49,350 nucleotides of DNA from Geosiphon pyriformis. Taxonomy: Eukaryota; Glomeromycota; Glomeromycetes; Archaeosporales; Geosiphonaceae. Position 1 is the first letter of the stretch, and every line of letters begins with the position of its first letter. The DNA is taken from contig JAAOMT010000710.1 of NCBI GenBank assembly GCA_016748015.1, positions 103,808-153,157 on the forward strand. Direction: 5' to 3'. Below are positions 21,126-33,900 of the stretch, one piece after another. The notes beneath the pieces are model-generated. The model had not been told where the DNA came from. It saw only the letters and a program-made list of their open reading frames with translations, and searched no databases. Both the position numbers and the translations under genes were made by a program.

Positions 21126-22347
21126 GTAGTATAAATAGTTTTAGATAAAATAAAAAATGATATTTTCAAAGTATTTGTTAAAAACCCAAACCAAATATAT
21201 TTATTTGAAATTTTCTTAATATAAACTTTGTATAAATTAAAGATTAAGAAACTTAACTCTGCAATTCATATCTTGTTTCAATGTTTTGAGTTTTTAAATA
21301 CATCTGTAATATATGTCAAATTAAATACCATAAACTCATTTTAGATTGTCCTACTCAGTAGAATTTTATTTACAATATAATTAGAAATAAGTTATCTTTT
21401 AAATTGGCAAGTTATTTATTTTTAATTCTATATATTTTAAATACAAAAATTCTAACTGTAAATTTATAGGCATTAAATATTCTTATTAACAATTACATTA
21501 ATTTCTATTAATATGCTATTTTACATAATTAATGAGCTGTTTTTAATAAAATTGCTAAATTTCTTGAATTATTTAAGAATATTACAGTTAAAATATTAGC
21601 CAATTCAAATAATACTGCTTTTTTAATTATTTTTTTTTTTAATATCGTTTTTAATTATGTCAAAGATATGATTAATAATAATAAATCTGGTAAAATATTA
21701 TAATCTTGATTATATTTATTTAGTTATTTATTTAACATATTTAATATTAGATTTATTATTTGTCACAGTGATTAAGGCAATAAAAAAAAGTTAGTTGAAT
21801 ATTATTCTAAAACAAATACAATTGTAATGCTCTGTACTGTATTGAATTTAAAAAAAAAATTCTATTATTTTACCAAAAAAAAATTTTTAGATGATAATAT
21901 TAATAAAATAAAAGAATTTTAAGTTATTAATTTATTTAAATGGTTTTATTTTTCAACTCTCACACAATAAATAAATCTTTAGAATGTATACTTTTTTTGA
22001 AACAGAGTACATACTGAATATTATATCAATATTAAATAACAGTTTTTTATATAATAGCAATTTTAATGATATTATAGCATTAATTATATAATCTATATTA
22101 AAGACAAACTTTAATGATGATAAAAAAAAAAACTTAACAAAATTGATTGTTATATCTCTGAAAAAGTGGCCAATAAGAAAATGAATATAAAAGTATGATA
22201 GAAAATATATTACAAAAAATATTTATCTAAATTAACATTTTATTAATAATTTAATATTTAAGTATATTAAACACAATTTTTTTGTCTTGTATATATGATT
22301 TGTAATTATTTGGCAATCCAAAAATTATTTGTTGCTTTTAAACACAC
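21126..22347. other. AT-rich spacer between elements B and D
   Basis: This is about 1.2 kb of very AT-rich DNA with many homopolymer runs and stops in all frames. I see no gene, no RNA gene and no clear repeat. Confidence 0.6.
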
Positions 22348-23189
22348 TGTTATAAGTAATTATTTAAGATGTTAAAACAAATAACAAATCTGTAACTTGA
22401 TACTTAATAGCTGTTAATAATAGTGGTTTTTGAAAGTTTTGGAATCTAAAAGTTTTGGTTAAGTTTTTTATATAATAAACAGAAAGTTAATTAATGATTT
22501 TTTCTATGAATTTCTTTCTTTAGCATAATAACCAGTTTATTTTAGTAGTTATGCTCTTCTAATAAGCTATTTTTAAGTTTTCTACTTTTGTTTTCAGGTT
22601 TTTTACTAGGCTATTTTTAACATTAATTATTCAGTGCTTAATTTTTTTAATTAATTAATAAACAACAAAGAAAACAAAATAAAAAAAATAAAAGAAAATA
22701 AGAAAAGAAAATAAAAAATTAGTATTCTGTCAATAGCCATAATTAAGAGCTATTAATTTAGTATAATTAAATATTAAATTTTACCAACATAGATTGTTAA
22801 TAGTATGGAAGTAATTGATATTTCTTAATTAAGTAATAATAATATAAATAAGATAATAATGAATAATTTTATTAATATAAATATGATTTCACTTTAAGTT
22901 ATAGAAACTACTTTTTGAAAAGAAAGATATTAAATAATTACTAATTTTTAGCTATCATTTTATTTTTTTTGTTTTTAATACTCTTATTATATATACATAA
23001 TTCTTATTATACAAGATTTTACATATTTTTAAGCAATATACTATAATTTTCTAATAATATGTTTATTGCTGAACAATGTGTTATAATTTTTTGACAATGT
23101 ACTTACTTATTAAGTATTATTTTCCTATTGACTTATTTTTACTATTTGTTTTTTTTACTTTTTTTTGTACTTTTTTTTTATAAGTAATA
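22348..23189 (-). repeat. Element D 3' LTR (left copy)
   Basis: It starts tgttataagtaatt and ends ataagtaata on the plus strand. It aligns throughout with 31319-32159 and, more distantly, with the C LTR. The C palindromes survive only as fragments such as attgctgaacaatgt. Confidence 0.8.
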
Positions 23190-23195
23190 TTATTT

Positions 23196-23950
23196 TCTTC
23201 TTTAATATTGAACTCTATTAAAATTTTTATTTTGAATTAAGTCTATTACTTTTTTTCCCAATATTGTTTGTTTAATTCTGGTTTTTGTGTCTTCAAATTG
23301 AGAGTTGTTTATTTTTTTATTGATTAATAGTTATTGTTTCTATTTTTGTATGTAGTAATATTTTTAGATAATCTTAAAATATGGTGTATAGTCAGTAAAT
23401 TGTTTTAATATATAATATAAAATTTATCTTCTTTCTAATAAAGTTTTCAATCTATTGTACTATTTCTTAATTGAATATTTTTTTGGATTAATTGATATAT
23501 AATTTTTGAATATTTAGTTTTTGTTTTAATTAATAATAACAGTATGATATTAAAAGTTGTTTTATTTATAACTTTTAGTTCTTTTTAGTTAGTTTTTTTA
23601 TTGGAATAGTTATTGGTATTTTTTCAAAAGTGTTTTTTACTTTTTTTATAATCTTATCTAACTAGTGTTTTGTTTGGTTTTGTAATTGCTAATATAAGAT
23701 AATCTTGGCTTTTTTTTCTCTTTTTGTGTTTTGATAGCAAATTTTTTGGTAATTGACAATGATTTCTTTGTTTAATTATTGTTAATTTATGACTTAGAAT
23801 AATTGTTGTGTTATTATGTAGATATAATCTGGAATTTTTATTTTTTACTGTTGTTTTTGTTACATATATTGTGTTTTTATATACTGTTTTAATAGATTAA
23901 TTTAATATGTTTGTGTCAATGATTATAATTGGTTCCAGATCTCATAAAAT
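23196..23950 (-). pseudogene. Element D 3' ORF remnant
   Basis: This is the region between integrase and LTR, matching the C and B 3' ORF region by position and by scattered similarity. It is full of stops. Only the position and the ending near ttaatattgaactctatt support the call. Confidence 0.35.
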
Positions 23951-24049
23951 TTTATTCAGTTAGACTAGTATTTGTTGTATTTCTAATTGTAAAATATTAT
24001 TTGTTGATAATAATACTATATTGTAATATGATTTCAATTAATTACTATA

Positions 24050-25080
24050 TGTTGCTTTAACTAAGATTTTGTAGTTTTATCTTAACTTATATGCTCTATT
24101 TTTCAGAATTTTTTCAATATAAAATGAATTATCTCATTTGGAGTCAAATTTTTTATTCTATTGTTTTTTCATTTTAGTACAATATAAAAGTACTTTGTTT
24201 TCAATCCTAAATTCAGCTGGTTTATCTGGTAACTAATTATCATGTTGTTTTTTTTGTAACTTTTATATATTATTAGTTGCTTTTTGTCTTTTGTTTTCTA
24301 GAGTTTTTATTAAATTATATGTTCTTTTTAACACTGTTTTTTAAAAGTTAGCTTCTGTTATTGGTTTGATTAAATATGTATTAATTTTTATCTTCATTGG
24401 TAATATTGCTATTCTACTATAAACTAGCTTAAATAGTGTTGTTTATGTAATATCTTGTTTTATTATTTGATAAGTAAATAATATTAATAATATAAACAAA
24501 TCTTATTTATTCTGGTTTTTTTGGCTAATTTTGATTATTGTTTCACACAATATTCTATTGAATTTTTCAATCAAGCTATTGATTTATAAATGATATAAAA
24601 ATAATAATAATTTTTTAATTCCAAATTTCTGATTTAATTCTGTTAATATTCTGTTCACAAAGTAAGTTTTTTGATCTGATAACAATTTTTTTGAACATTT
24701 ATGTTAATAAATCAAATTTTAATATATGAATTTGTTCTTTGAATTGCTTTTACTTTTGGTCATTTTGTAAGATAGTTTATGACTACTGCTATGTATTAAT
24801 TGCCTCTGCTGATTATTTTTAATAATCTGATTAAGTCAATTCCAATTTAATCAAATAGTTGTTCTACTTTGATTGGTCTTAATAATTCAGTGGATCTTGT
24901 TTTTTCTCTTCTTTGACAAATATCACAATTTTGAACATATTAAATAATATTTAGATATATAAATGGCCAGTAATATCTTTTTCTGGTTTTTTCTATGATT
25001 GCTTCTTTATATAAATATTCTGTTGTTAAATTTGAATACATGTTAAACAGTATTGTTTTTTTCTTGGGTTTTGTAATTAC
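24050..25080 (-). pseudogene. Element D integrase remnant
   Basis: Readable pieces on the minus strand are KRYYWPFIY, YVQNCDICQRR, IGIDLIRLL (catalytic Asp kept) and YIAVVINYLTK. They are separated by stops at Gln and Trp codons. They align with C 10640-11720. Confidence 0.7.
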
Positions 25081-25289
25081 TCTGAGTAATTGGTCTAATT
25101 TTTTTTTGTTTTTTCAATATAGTATGTTTTAGTAAGTAATAAAATATTTTAATTGTTGTTTTATGTAGTTTTGTTTTTTTTAAGATAATTTTTTCTTAAA
25201 CTGTTAGTATTAATATAATGTTAGAGTTGTTGGTATTTTTGTGTGTTTATTTTTTGTTATATTTTTGAGTTAAAATGTTTTTAAATTTG

Positions 25290-26760
25290 TCTTATTTATA
25301 ACAAGCCATTAATATTTCTATTTTTTATTTATTTATAATATACAGTATAGTTAAATAATAAGAGTTTTATTTTCTATTTTGCATGGCAATCATTTCCAAA
25401 TTTTTGTTTCTGGATTAATGTTAATACTTTGTAATTAGTATATATTTCAAATTTCTGACTTAAATATTTCTTCTATTTTATAACAGTCTAATAGATAGTT
25501 AAATGTTTTAATGCTAGAGTTCTATAATTTTTTTTAGCTGGACTCAAACTTTGACTAGTATATATTATTAGATATTTTTGTCCATCTGCTTTTTTTTACA
25601 ATAACACTGCTTCTAATACTTAACTAAATACATTAATGATAATAATGAATAATTTGTTGTAATTTGAATAGATCAATACCAAAACTTAAATAAGCTTTTG
25701 TCCTAAGATATTAAAGACTTCTTGTTGTGTTTTAATTCATTTATACTTGGTGTTTTTGGCTTATAGCTAATACAATAGTTGAACCAGTTTAAAAAAATTC
25801 TGAATAAAACAGTAATAATATTTAGCAAATCCCAAAAATGTTTATAGTTTAATTAAATTGATGAAAATTAAAAAGCTTTTGACTATTTTGATTTTATCTA
25901 AATCTGTTTTTATGTCATCTTTGCTTATAACATGTTTCAAAAACTTAAGTTTAGTTTTCCCAAAAAAACACTTAATAGCATTCAATTTTAATCCTGTTTT
26001 TTTTTTAATTTTTCAAACACTTGTTGAAGATAATAAAAATAATTATCAAATGTTTTAAAGAATACATTAGTGTTATTTAAGTAAACTACTATTAATTTCC
26101 ATAATAGTCTGATGTAAGTAATTTTTATTAGCTATTGAAAAGTAACTGGAACATTAATTAAGCCAAAAAGCATAGTATTAAATTTAAAATTCTTTTTTTT
26201 GGTAGTAAACACTGTTTTTTTCTTGTCAATTGGATTTATGGCTACTTGTCAATAACTACTATTAAAGTCTAATATAGAAAACCAATTATGTTCTTCAAAA
26301 ACATTGAATAATTTTTGGATTTATAGAATTGAATAGCTGTTTTTATGAATAACACTGTTGAATTTTTTGTAATTTATACAAAAGTAGATCTTTTTATTTT
26401 TTTTCAGATAAGTATTATTGATAACAATCATGAATATATTAATGGTTGAATTAACTTATTGTTTAATATTCAGTTGATTTCTTAACAAATAATTTCATAA
26501 TTAACAAGTAATATTTAGTATGTTTTTTGTTTAATTGGTATTATATCTCCAGTTTTGATCTGATGCTGAATAATATCAGTTTTTTTAAATTTATTTTTAC
26601 TTACAAAGATGTTGGTAAAATTATTAAGTAATAACTTAAGTTGCATATATTGAAGTGGATCTAAGTTTCTCAAGTTTATTTGCTCTAACTGTTCTGGTTG
26701 TAGCAAATTATATTCTTTTTATTTGTAAATTGTTTATAATATAATGTCTATATATTCACA
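25290..26760 (-). pseudogene. Element D RT and RNase H remnant
   Basis: A 63-codon stretch at 26515-26706 (LLQPEQLEQINLRNLDPLQYMQ) matches the start of RT in B. Further down are FGLINVPVTFQ and the changed active site YLNNTNVF, then an RNase H with no long open stretch. It is inactive. Confidence 0.75.
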
Positions 26761-27049
26761 AAGTTGTGGAAAATTTGAAATGGTGGTTAATATTTGATTC
26801 TCAACTTTAGTGCTTAAGTATCTAATAGTGATTCTGTTTGGTATTTTAATTGGATTATCAATTGTATTGTATATTAGAATTTTAATATATTTATGGTTCT
26901 TGGCTAGTATATAGAAATTAGTAATGACAATTTTTTCTAATTTACAAATAATAAGTTCTACTTCAAAAATTTGGGGTTAATTTTTCACTTTCCTCTTTAT
27001 AATTAGTATATGCTGGTTATATGATAGAATAAAAATTGATTAATTAGTA

Positions 27050-27700
27050 AAGATAAATTTTTTCTGATCAATTGTTTTTTTTCTATTATATTAACTAATA
27101 CCTCTATTTTACTCATAAATCCAAATTTATTTATTTCTTTTGCTGTGATTTCTAACTCTTTTCTCATTTTTGTTAATACTAACTAAACTATTTTTACCAA
27201 AGATAGAAATATTGTCTGTGTTAATTTTTTATTTAATTCAATAATATATGTCTTTTCTGATTTGTTTTGTAGTATTGCAATAATATTTTCTATATATTTT
27301 GCATTAATTATTTTTTCTCTAATATTAATTTTTTTTTTATATTAAATCTAAATACTAATTAAATTATTATTGTTGTTAAAATTTTCAGTACTATTTTTAA
27401 ATCTATGCTGGTGCACAAATAAAATTCCAATTTAATAGCAGTTTTTCTTAGATATTAGAGATCAAACTTTGTATCAGTATTATGTACACATTCTAATATA
27501 ATATCTTCATTATTATTGCTAAACCATTTAAGTTCCTGCTTTTTTAAAAGATTTAAAAATGCAATATATTGTTTGGAATTGTAATCAGAGTTTAAATTAT
27601 TGTTGCTATTGTTGCCATTATAGATAGAGTTAGAATCATTGTTATTATTATCATTAAAATTTAAATTGGAATTGAATTTTAATTCCAATTTTGAAACACA
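27050..27700 (-). pseudogene. Element D dUTPase remnant
   Basis: The Asn-rich leader is open at 27455-27688 and ends in NTDTKFDL, the counterpart of motif 1 (Ala and Gly lost). Later pieces match motifs 3 to 5 (KIIDAKYIENIIAILQN). It shows that the dUTPase is a fixed part of this family and not a private gain of C. Confidence 0.7.
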
Positions 27701-28699
27701 GCTGCTAATTGGGTTTTTTTTTTTAAAAATTGAATAGATTATGTGCAGTGGTAGATTATAAATAAAGTCACAATTATTACAATATTTGAAGTTACTGAAA
27801 ATTAGACAATATTTACAAAGTTTAATGTTTAATTGTTTTAAACATTGCTTTTACTTTTTTTAACTAAGTACTAGATCTTGGTAATATTTGTAGAATTGTT
27901 TTGAATCATTTAAGATGTTAATAAATACATTTAAATTGAGAATAAAAATGGTTTTAACAGGTTTTAGTGAGTTATTTTTAATTATCAATATTTTGCTGAA
28001 TAAAATATCTTCAACTTTGGCACTTGCCATTCTTTAAATCTTATTTTTATTATGTAAATAACTATCTAAATACAAAAGTGCTTGGTTCCATATAATATTA
28101 AAAAACATTCTTTAACTTACCTAATTACTTATAAAAATCATGTATTGGCATAATATATTATACATTTCTTTTTAATTAAGAATGTCATTCTACATTTTTT
28201 TATTGAGTAATGTTTTTTTACAAGTAAAACATAATTTGTTGTCCCATTTTTAATATTGTTTTAGATATTCAAAACATTTTCAGTAGTATGTTTTGCAATA
28301 ATAGCAGATATGTGTTTTATAGTTTTTTTTAAATGAGATCTAAGTTGTTATAGAAAAAAGCTTTTTCTTACAATTTTTGTATTTAAGTAGAATATAGAAT
28401 AATTGTTTTCTTAGTTCTAGAATTAAATATAATATATGTCAACTATTGGCTGTTTTTTCAGTAGTAATAGTGGCTTGAAGTTCATCATCTTTTTTTCTTT
28501 TTCTTTTTTTATTTCAAGAAAATATTGGTGATAATTTGTTGTAATTATTTTCAATTCACAAAACTTGATAGGGTTCCCAGATAGATTGTTTGTTTCTTTC
28601 TCAAATTTTATTAGTGACTGTAATTGGGTTGGTTTGAAGTAACTGCAGATAGTTAGTATTTGAATATGTTAACTATTTTAACTGAACTATAGCTTTTAG

Positions 28700-29170
28700 G
28701 TATTCTAATTAAGCATAGCATTAATTTTAAACAGTCAGTCATTACTAATAAGAGCTTAATATTATGTAGCTTTTATAACAAGAACTTTAATGAGTGTAAT
28801 AATACCATTGACTTTAAAAAAAAATTTGTTAATTTTACCAATAGGAGTTTTGATCACTTTATTAACTGTAATAATTTTGGTGCTAACAGTATAATTAACT
28901 TGACAACTTAATTGGTCTATGAATTGTTATGTAATAATGTTTTGCTAATCTATTATCAAAAATTAGTTTAATAAATTGATCATTGACTTTGGCATCTATA
29001 TATATGACTATAATAAACTTAACATTAAGAACAGCTCTATTAAATAAAAGTGTTATTGCTAATTTTTTTAATTTAAAAGGAAAGATAACTGCAAGTAATT
29101 TATTTTTTGTGACTATTATTGAAAAGATATTATTGGTAAATAGTATTGAATTGGTTTTCAATAATTTGAG
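28700..29170 (-). pseudogene. Element D protease remnant
   Basis: The stretch at 28895-29161 reads PFKLKKLAITLLFNRAVLN and LIFDNRLAKHYY at the active site, against LILDSESTG in C. The DS motif is lost. Confidence 0.65.
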
Positions 29171-29199
29171 TGTTATTATTTATGAAGTTATCAAGATAC

Positions 29200-31260
29200 T
29201 TAAATAGTTCTAAGAATTTGGGTTTTAAGTATATTTTTTGAATATAATCTTAATAACTGGTTTAATAAACTAAAAATTAGTTAATACATAATTATTGCCA
29301 ATCTTTAATTTTGTTGGGTATAAGTAATTCTCAGTCTTTGAATTCTATTTGATATTAGCACTGTATTTTAAAGCAGCACTTAAATTTGTTGGAGTTAATA
29401 GATAATTTGTGGCTGTAAAACTTAATAAATTACTGGTGTTAAGATTGAATAGATTAGAGATACATATATTGGTTGTTGTGTTATTAAGGTGTACTAAGAC
29501 TAATACTAATATTGTTTAGTAGAATTGTTAACATAGCTTGGGATTTAAAATTTGTAATCAAAGTTTCTATATTGGTTTTTTAATTGTGAGTTGTTAAATT
29601 TGAAGTGGCAATTTGCTTTTAAATGGTTTTGTTTATTACAATAATAGCAATTACATATTTTTTGTTGCCATAGTTGATTTAATAATAATGATAATAAATG
29701 TAGTTAATTTTGGAATTGACTAAAACTTTCTGAATTGTTATAAAATTGAGAAGGCTAATAGATTGCTTGATTGTTGGTTAAGTATTTCTCTAATTTTTGG
29801 TTGATTAAATCACTGAATTGTTTTAGCTTAAAATCCAATTTAGATGATTTGTTTATAATTATATTTACAGTTTATATATAGTTGGTTTTAAGTTTGGCTA
29901 ATTCAAAATCTCTGATATAGATGACTGTGTTTTGAAAAGTATTTAAGTATATTAGACATACTTATTGTAATAAGTTATTGCATAATCCACAAATAAATTG
30001 GTTTAAGATTTGTAATGCTATAAAGTAATTAGCTTCAATTGTTTAAATTTGGTGCAGATTTTGATGAAAACATCTCAAATATATAATAACTGTTTCAGTA
30101 TCATTTTGTTTGATAGTAATAAAGCTAGTTAATAACAAATTAATACTGTTGTAATTATTGAAATATTATTGAAACATGGTTTTAAATATATTAAAAATTT
30201 GTGATTTGTTAATTAGACTCTAATACTACAAGTTGGTAGTATTCTAAAAAAAGTATAAAATAACTTGAAGTGCTTTGGCATTGTTTTATCTGTTGACTGC
30301 AATGGCTTTTACTATATTGGTTAGCTATACTTGAATATTGTTTTCTTTGCCAGTAAATTTTTTAAGCTTAGTGATTAATGTATAAGTTATTTATGTAAAT
30401 TGTTGTAATTGTTATTGAGCAGCAATTGATGCTATTGACAGTTAATTGATCAAAATAACTGGAGATAAGTTTTTTGGAAAAATAGAAGCTGGGTTTAGAT
30501 TGTTTGGATTTAATTGAATTTGAACAATCAGAGTTTGAATTTCTGGATTATTTGAAATCAGGTTTTGATTATTATTTTTCTAATTACTTTTTTTTTTTTC
30601 TAGATTAGTGTCTGTTCAATTACTAATAGATCCGAAATTTGGTTGAGATAACAATAATTAAAATCCTGATGAAATTATTAGTTATAATTTAAATCTTTTA
30701 AAAAAATTGCCATAGGTTTCTAATAATTTGGTTTTTTTCTGATTATTTTGAAATAGTACTTATGATAATGATGTCTTTATGGTCAACATTAATGTAAATC
30801 TGAATGGTATATATATAGTACTTCTTAGTATATAGTGGTAAAATAGATGAATGAATAAAATAACTCTTGGTTTCTTCTAAGTAGATGGTTGTATTTTCTT
30901 TGGTATTTCTGTTAGAGTTTGTAATTTCTCTTTATTTTTGTCTATAAAGATGATAAGAAATCTCTGTTAAGTGTAATTCTTAATTTCTTGATTTATTTCT
31001 GTGATTAGTAAGATGAACAAATAATTTTGTAAAAGTATAGTGTTTTGGAATAATTTATTATAGAAATTTTTAAAAGCAGTTTCTAGATCTCTTTGGCTTC
31101 CCAAGTAGAATATAATTTTTTTGTTGATATAGAAATTAAAAGCTAATTCTGCTGGCCAATAGTTATTTGTCAATTTGAGATAAGTTTGATAGTATTAAAA
31201 TAAAGCTTTTGTAAATCCCAAGTAGTTTGTTCCTATTATTTTTGATTCTGTTACTGTTCC
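29200..31260 (-). pseudogene. Element D gag remnant
   Basis: The N-terminal piece at 30967-31173 (NYWPAELAFNFYINKKI) matches B FNFYVNEKI. A knuckle-like region near 29640 and capsid-like pieces in 29800-30300 follow. It is heavily stopped. Confidence 0.65.
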
Positions 31261-31318
31261 AAATAATTGTTATTGATGCTGGTTTTCTGTTGAATTATAC
31301 TTCACAAAAAGCACCAAA

Positions 31319-32159
31319 TATTACAGGTAATTATTTGAGATATTAAAACAAATAACAAACTTGTAACTTGGTATTTAATAATTGTTAATAATAATAGTTT
31401 CTAAAGGTTTTAAAGTTTAAAAGTTTAAAAGTTTTGGTTGAGTCTTTTATATAATAAACAAATATTCAATTGATAGTTTTTTCTGTAAATTTTTTTTTAG
31501 TGTGATTACTAGTTTATTCTAACAGTTATGCTTTTTTGGTAAGTTATCTTTAAGTTTTTTATCTTTGTTTCTAGGTTTTTTACCAGATTATTTTTGATTT
31601 TAATTACTCAGTACTTAATTTCTTTAATTAATTAGTAAACAACAAAAAAAACAAAATAAAAAAAAATAAAAAAATAATATTTTGTCAATAGCTGTAATCA
31701 AAAGCTATTGGTTCAATATAATTAAGTATTAGATTTTACCAACATAGATTGTTAATAGTGTAAAAGTAATTAATATTTTTTAATTAAGTAATAATAACAT
31801 AAATAAGATAGTAATAGATAATTTTATTGATATGAATATGATTTTATTTCAAGTTATAAAAAACTATTTTTTGAAGAGAAATTGGATAATTATTGATTTT
31901 TAGTTACTGTTTTTTTTTTTTTCTAATATCTTTATTATATATACATAATTTTTATTATATAAGATTTTACACTTTTTTGAACAATGTGCCATAATTTTCT
32001 GACAATATGCTTATTGTTAAGCAATATGTTATAATTTTCTAACAATATATTATAATTTTTTGATAATATGTTTACTTACTGGGTATTATTTTCTTATTGG
32101 CCTATTTTTATTATCTGTTTTTTTTACTTTTTTTTTGTACTTTTTTTCTATAAATAACA
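31319..32159 (-). repeat. Element D 5' LTR (right copy, 841 bp)
   Basis: It starts tattacaggtaattattt and ends ataaataaca on the plus strand. The primer-binding region tttggtgctttttgtgaagt lies at 31292-31318 on the minus strand, next to it. Confidence 0.8.
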
Positions 32160-32532
32160 ATGTCTTTTTTGCAAATGGAAATATAATTACAGATATAAGA
32201 TCTTGCTTAGTGCCTAAAACTATAAGAGCAATATAGTGTCTTTAATTATAAATACAGGAACTATTAAAAAAAAAATTAAATAATAATATAGTATAATATA
32301 ATGTTTTTAATAGTCAAATTTAAATATGTTCATAAACTTTGAACCAAACTTGTTGCATGTGTTTAGGTTTAGTTCAAATTCAGTTTAAGTTCAGTAATTT
32401 TAAGTCCATAATTTTAAGTCTGGTTTAAGTTTGAGTTCAAAATTTTGCCAAATCTTCTGTTTAAGTTTGGTTTGATTTAGTGGTTCAATTAAACTTGAAC
32501 TAAACATTGAAACTCTATTTAGACTCTCTTGT

Positions 32533-32696
32533 TACCTTTTAAAAAGAATAACAACTAAGATATTTATAAAACTGATCTTGTACATTAAATTCTTACTAAT
32601 TTAATTTGCTTATTAAAGTTAAATTACTCTTTTAATTATTTTATTACTATACAATACTGTTTTTTCTTACTATCCATTAGCTTGTTAATCTAACCA
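32533..32696 (+). repeat. Decayed copy of a ~160-bp direct repeat
   Basis: It aligns with 33583-33743 over its length. Anchors are aaactgatcttgtacatta / gactgatcacgcacattgg and tatccattagcttgtta / tatccgttagcttgtta. This copy is the AT-shifted one. Confidence 0.6.
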
Positions 32697-33582
32697 TAAA
32701 AATTTAATATTAGTATAAGATATATTAATAAAAAAGACAGCCAAAAACAAATAACCCAATCTTGTTTTAAATTATTTTGTTTAAAGCTGTTAAAAATTTA
32801 AGCAAATAGATGAAAATTATAAGAAATAATTCATGAGAGAATTGCAGAAATAAAAAGGCTAAACTGGTAGTTAACAATCATAAAATTAAAGAGCAAAAGA
32901 TTAAATTCAACTTACTATTACAGAAATCAACATTAGATTAATACAAAAAATTGGGTTTACTTAATAAAACTTTTCCAAAACAGTTTTTGCTGGCAAACAA
33001 CCTGATATTGGGCGAATAATCTTCTACTAGCATTTTTTAAGATCATTGACTTTGAAATATCAATTTGTAGTCATAATTTGTAAATCTTCGTTACGGTTGA
33101 AAAACCATAGTTTTTATTAATTATTACATGTATTAGCCAATAATGTCATATAACTAGCCACTCTATTTTTAGATAGTAATCGTTGATCTGATCAATAACC
33201 TGACCGTTGACTTAGTCGCTCAATAACTATATAAGCGGTGAGTCCTTCAGCTGTAAAAAAATTCAAAAAAATAAAAATCACTTCTAAATATCCAATCCTT
33301 CTATATTGCTTATTTCACTTTTCCAATTCCTTCAAGTATCTAAACATCTGTGGATAAAAGATTACTTGTTGGCATTCACATAACTTATCTTTTCCCCTTT
33401 CTGATTTGTATTGTTAGAATTAGCCTTAGAAGCAATTGCTTGCTCTTGTGATTTATTGAATAAAGAAAAGATTGAAAAGCACAACGATACCTGTTATTGA
33501 CTCTAAGAATCGCCGAGTGGGGCATAGAATAATAGAGGTGGTGTTATCTTGTTGACAATCACAAACTATTCTTTTACCTTCA

Positions 33583-33743
33583 GATTTCCCAGAAAAGATT
33601 AAGCGACTGTGATTTTGAGACTGATCACGCACATTGGATCCTTAGAAATTCAATTCGCTCCTTTAATTGAATTTCCCCTTTGATTATTTCCATCACCCTC
33701 AATAGCCTTTTCCTTTGCTATCCGTTAGCTTGTTACTCCAACC
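33583..33743 (+). repeat. Better preserved copy of the ~160-bp direct repeat
   Basis: See 32533-32696. The distance between copies is about 1.05 kb in the same orientation, the arrangement of an LTR pair or tandem insertion. It is preceded by a TATA-like box about 350 bp upstream. Confidence 0.6.
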
Positions 33744-33900
33744 CTTAACAATATCAATTATTTAAACACTGTTTGGTGAGTGATATTTTCAACAGTAGAA
33801 AAAGTATTTCTCAGTCAGTAACTAGTGAAAATCTATCAAAATTCTTATTTTAAAGAAAATTCTCAGCTTTAAACATTGTCCAGGAGTTTTTTTTTCATAA

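Larger units (their letters stand above)
22348..32159 (-). mobile_element. Element D: full-length, heavily decayed dUTPase-bearing LTR retrotransposon
   Basis: It is 9.8 kb, the same length and order as C, with LTRs of 842 and 841 bp. It is visibly more AT-rich than C, and its longest coding remnant is under 90 codons. RT reads YLNN where C has YLDD (both Asp changed). The flanking bases (cacac left, atgtc right) show no target duplication, so it has decayed or one edge is recombinant. This is the oldest or most mutated copy in the window. Confidence 0.88.
32160..33900. other. Non-coding transition zone with repeats
   Basis: This AT-rich zone has no gene that I can support. It contains a tract of degenerate GTTCAA/AAGTTTG repeats (about 32338-32515) and a duplicated segment (32533-32696 and 33583-33743). 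A TATATAAG box lies at 33228-33235, upstream of the better-preserved copy. The whole may be the remains of an unrelated short LTR element. Confidence 0.5.

Noticed and set aside
33480-33540. Possible tRNA-like segment
   Set aside because: No cloverleaf arms or T-loop consensus could be built.
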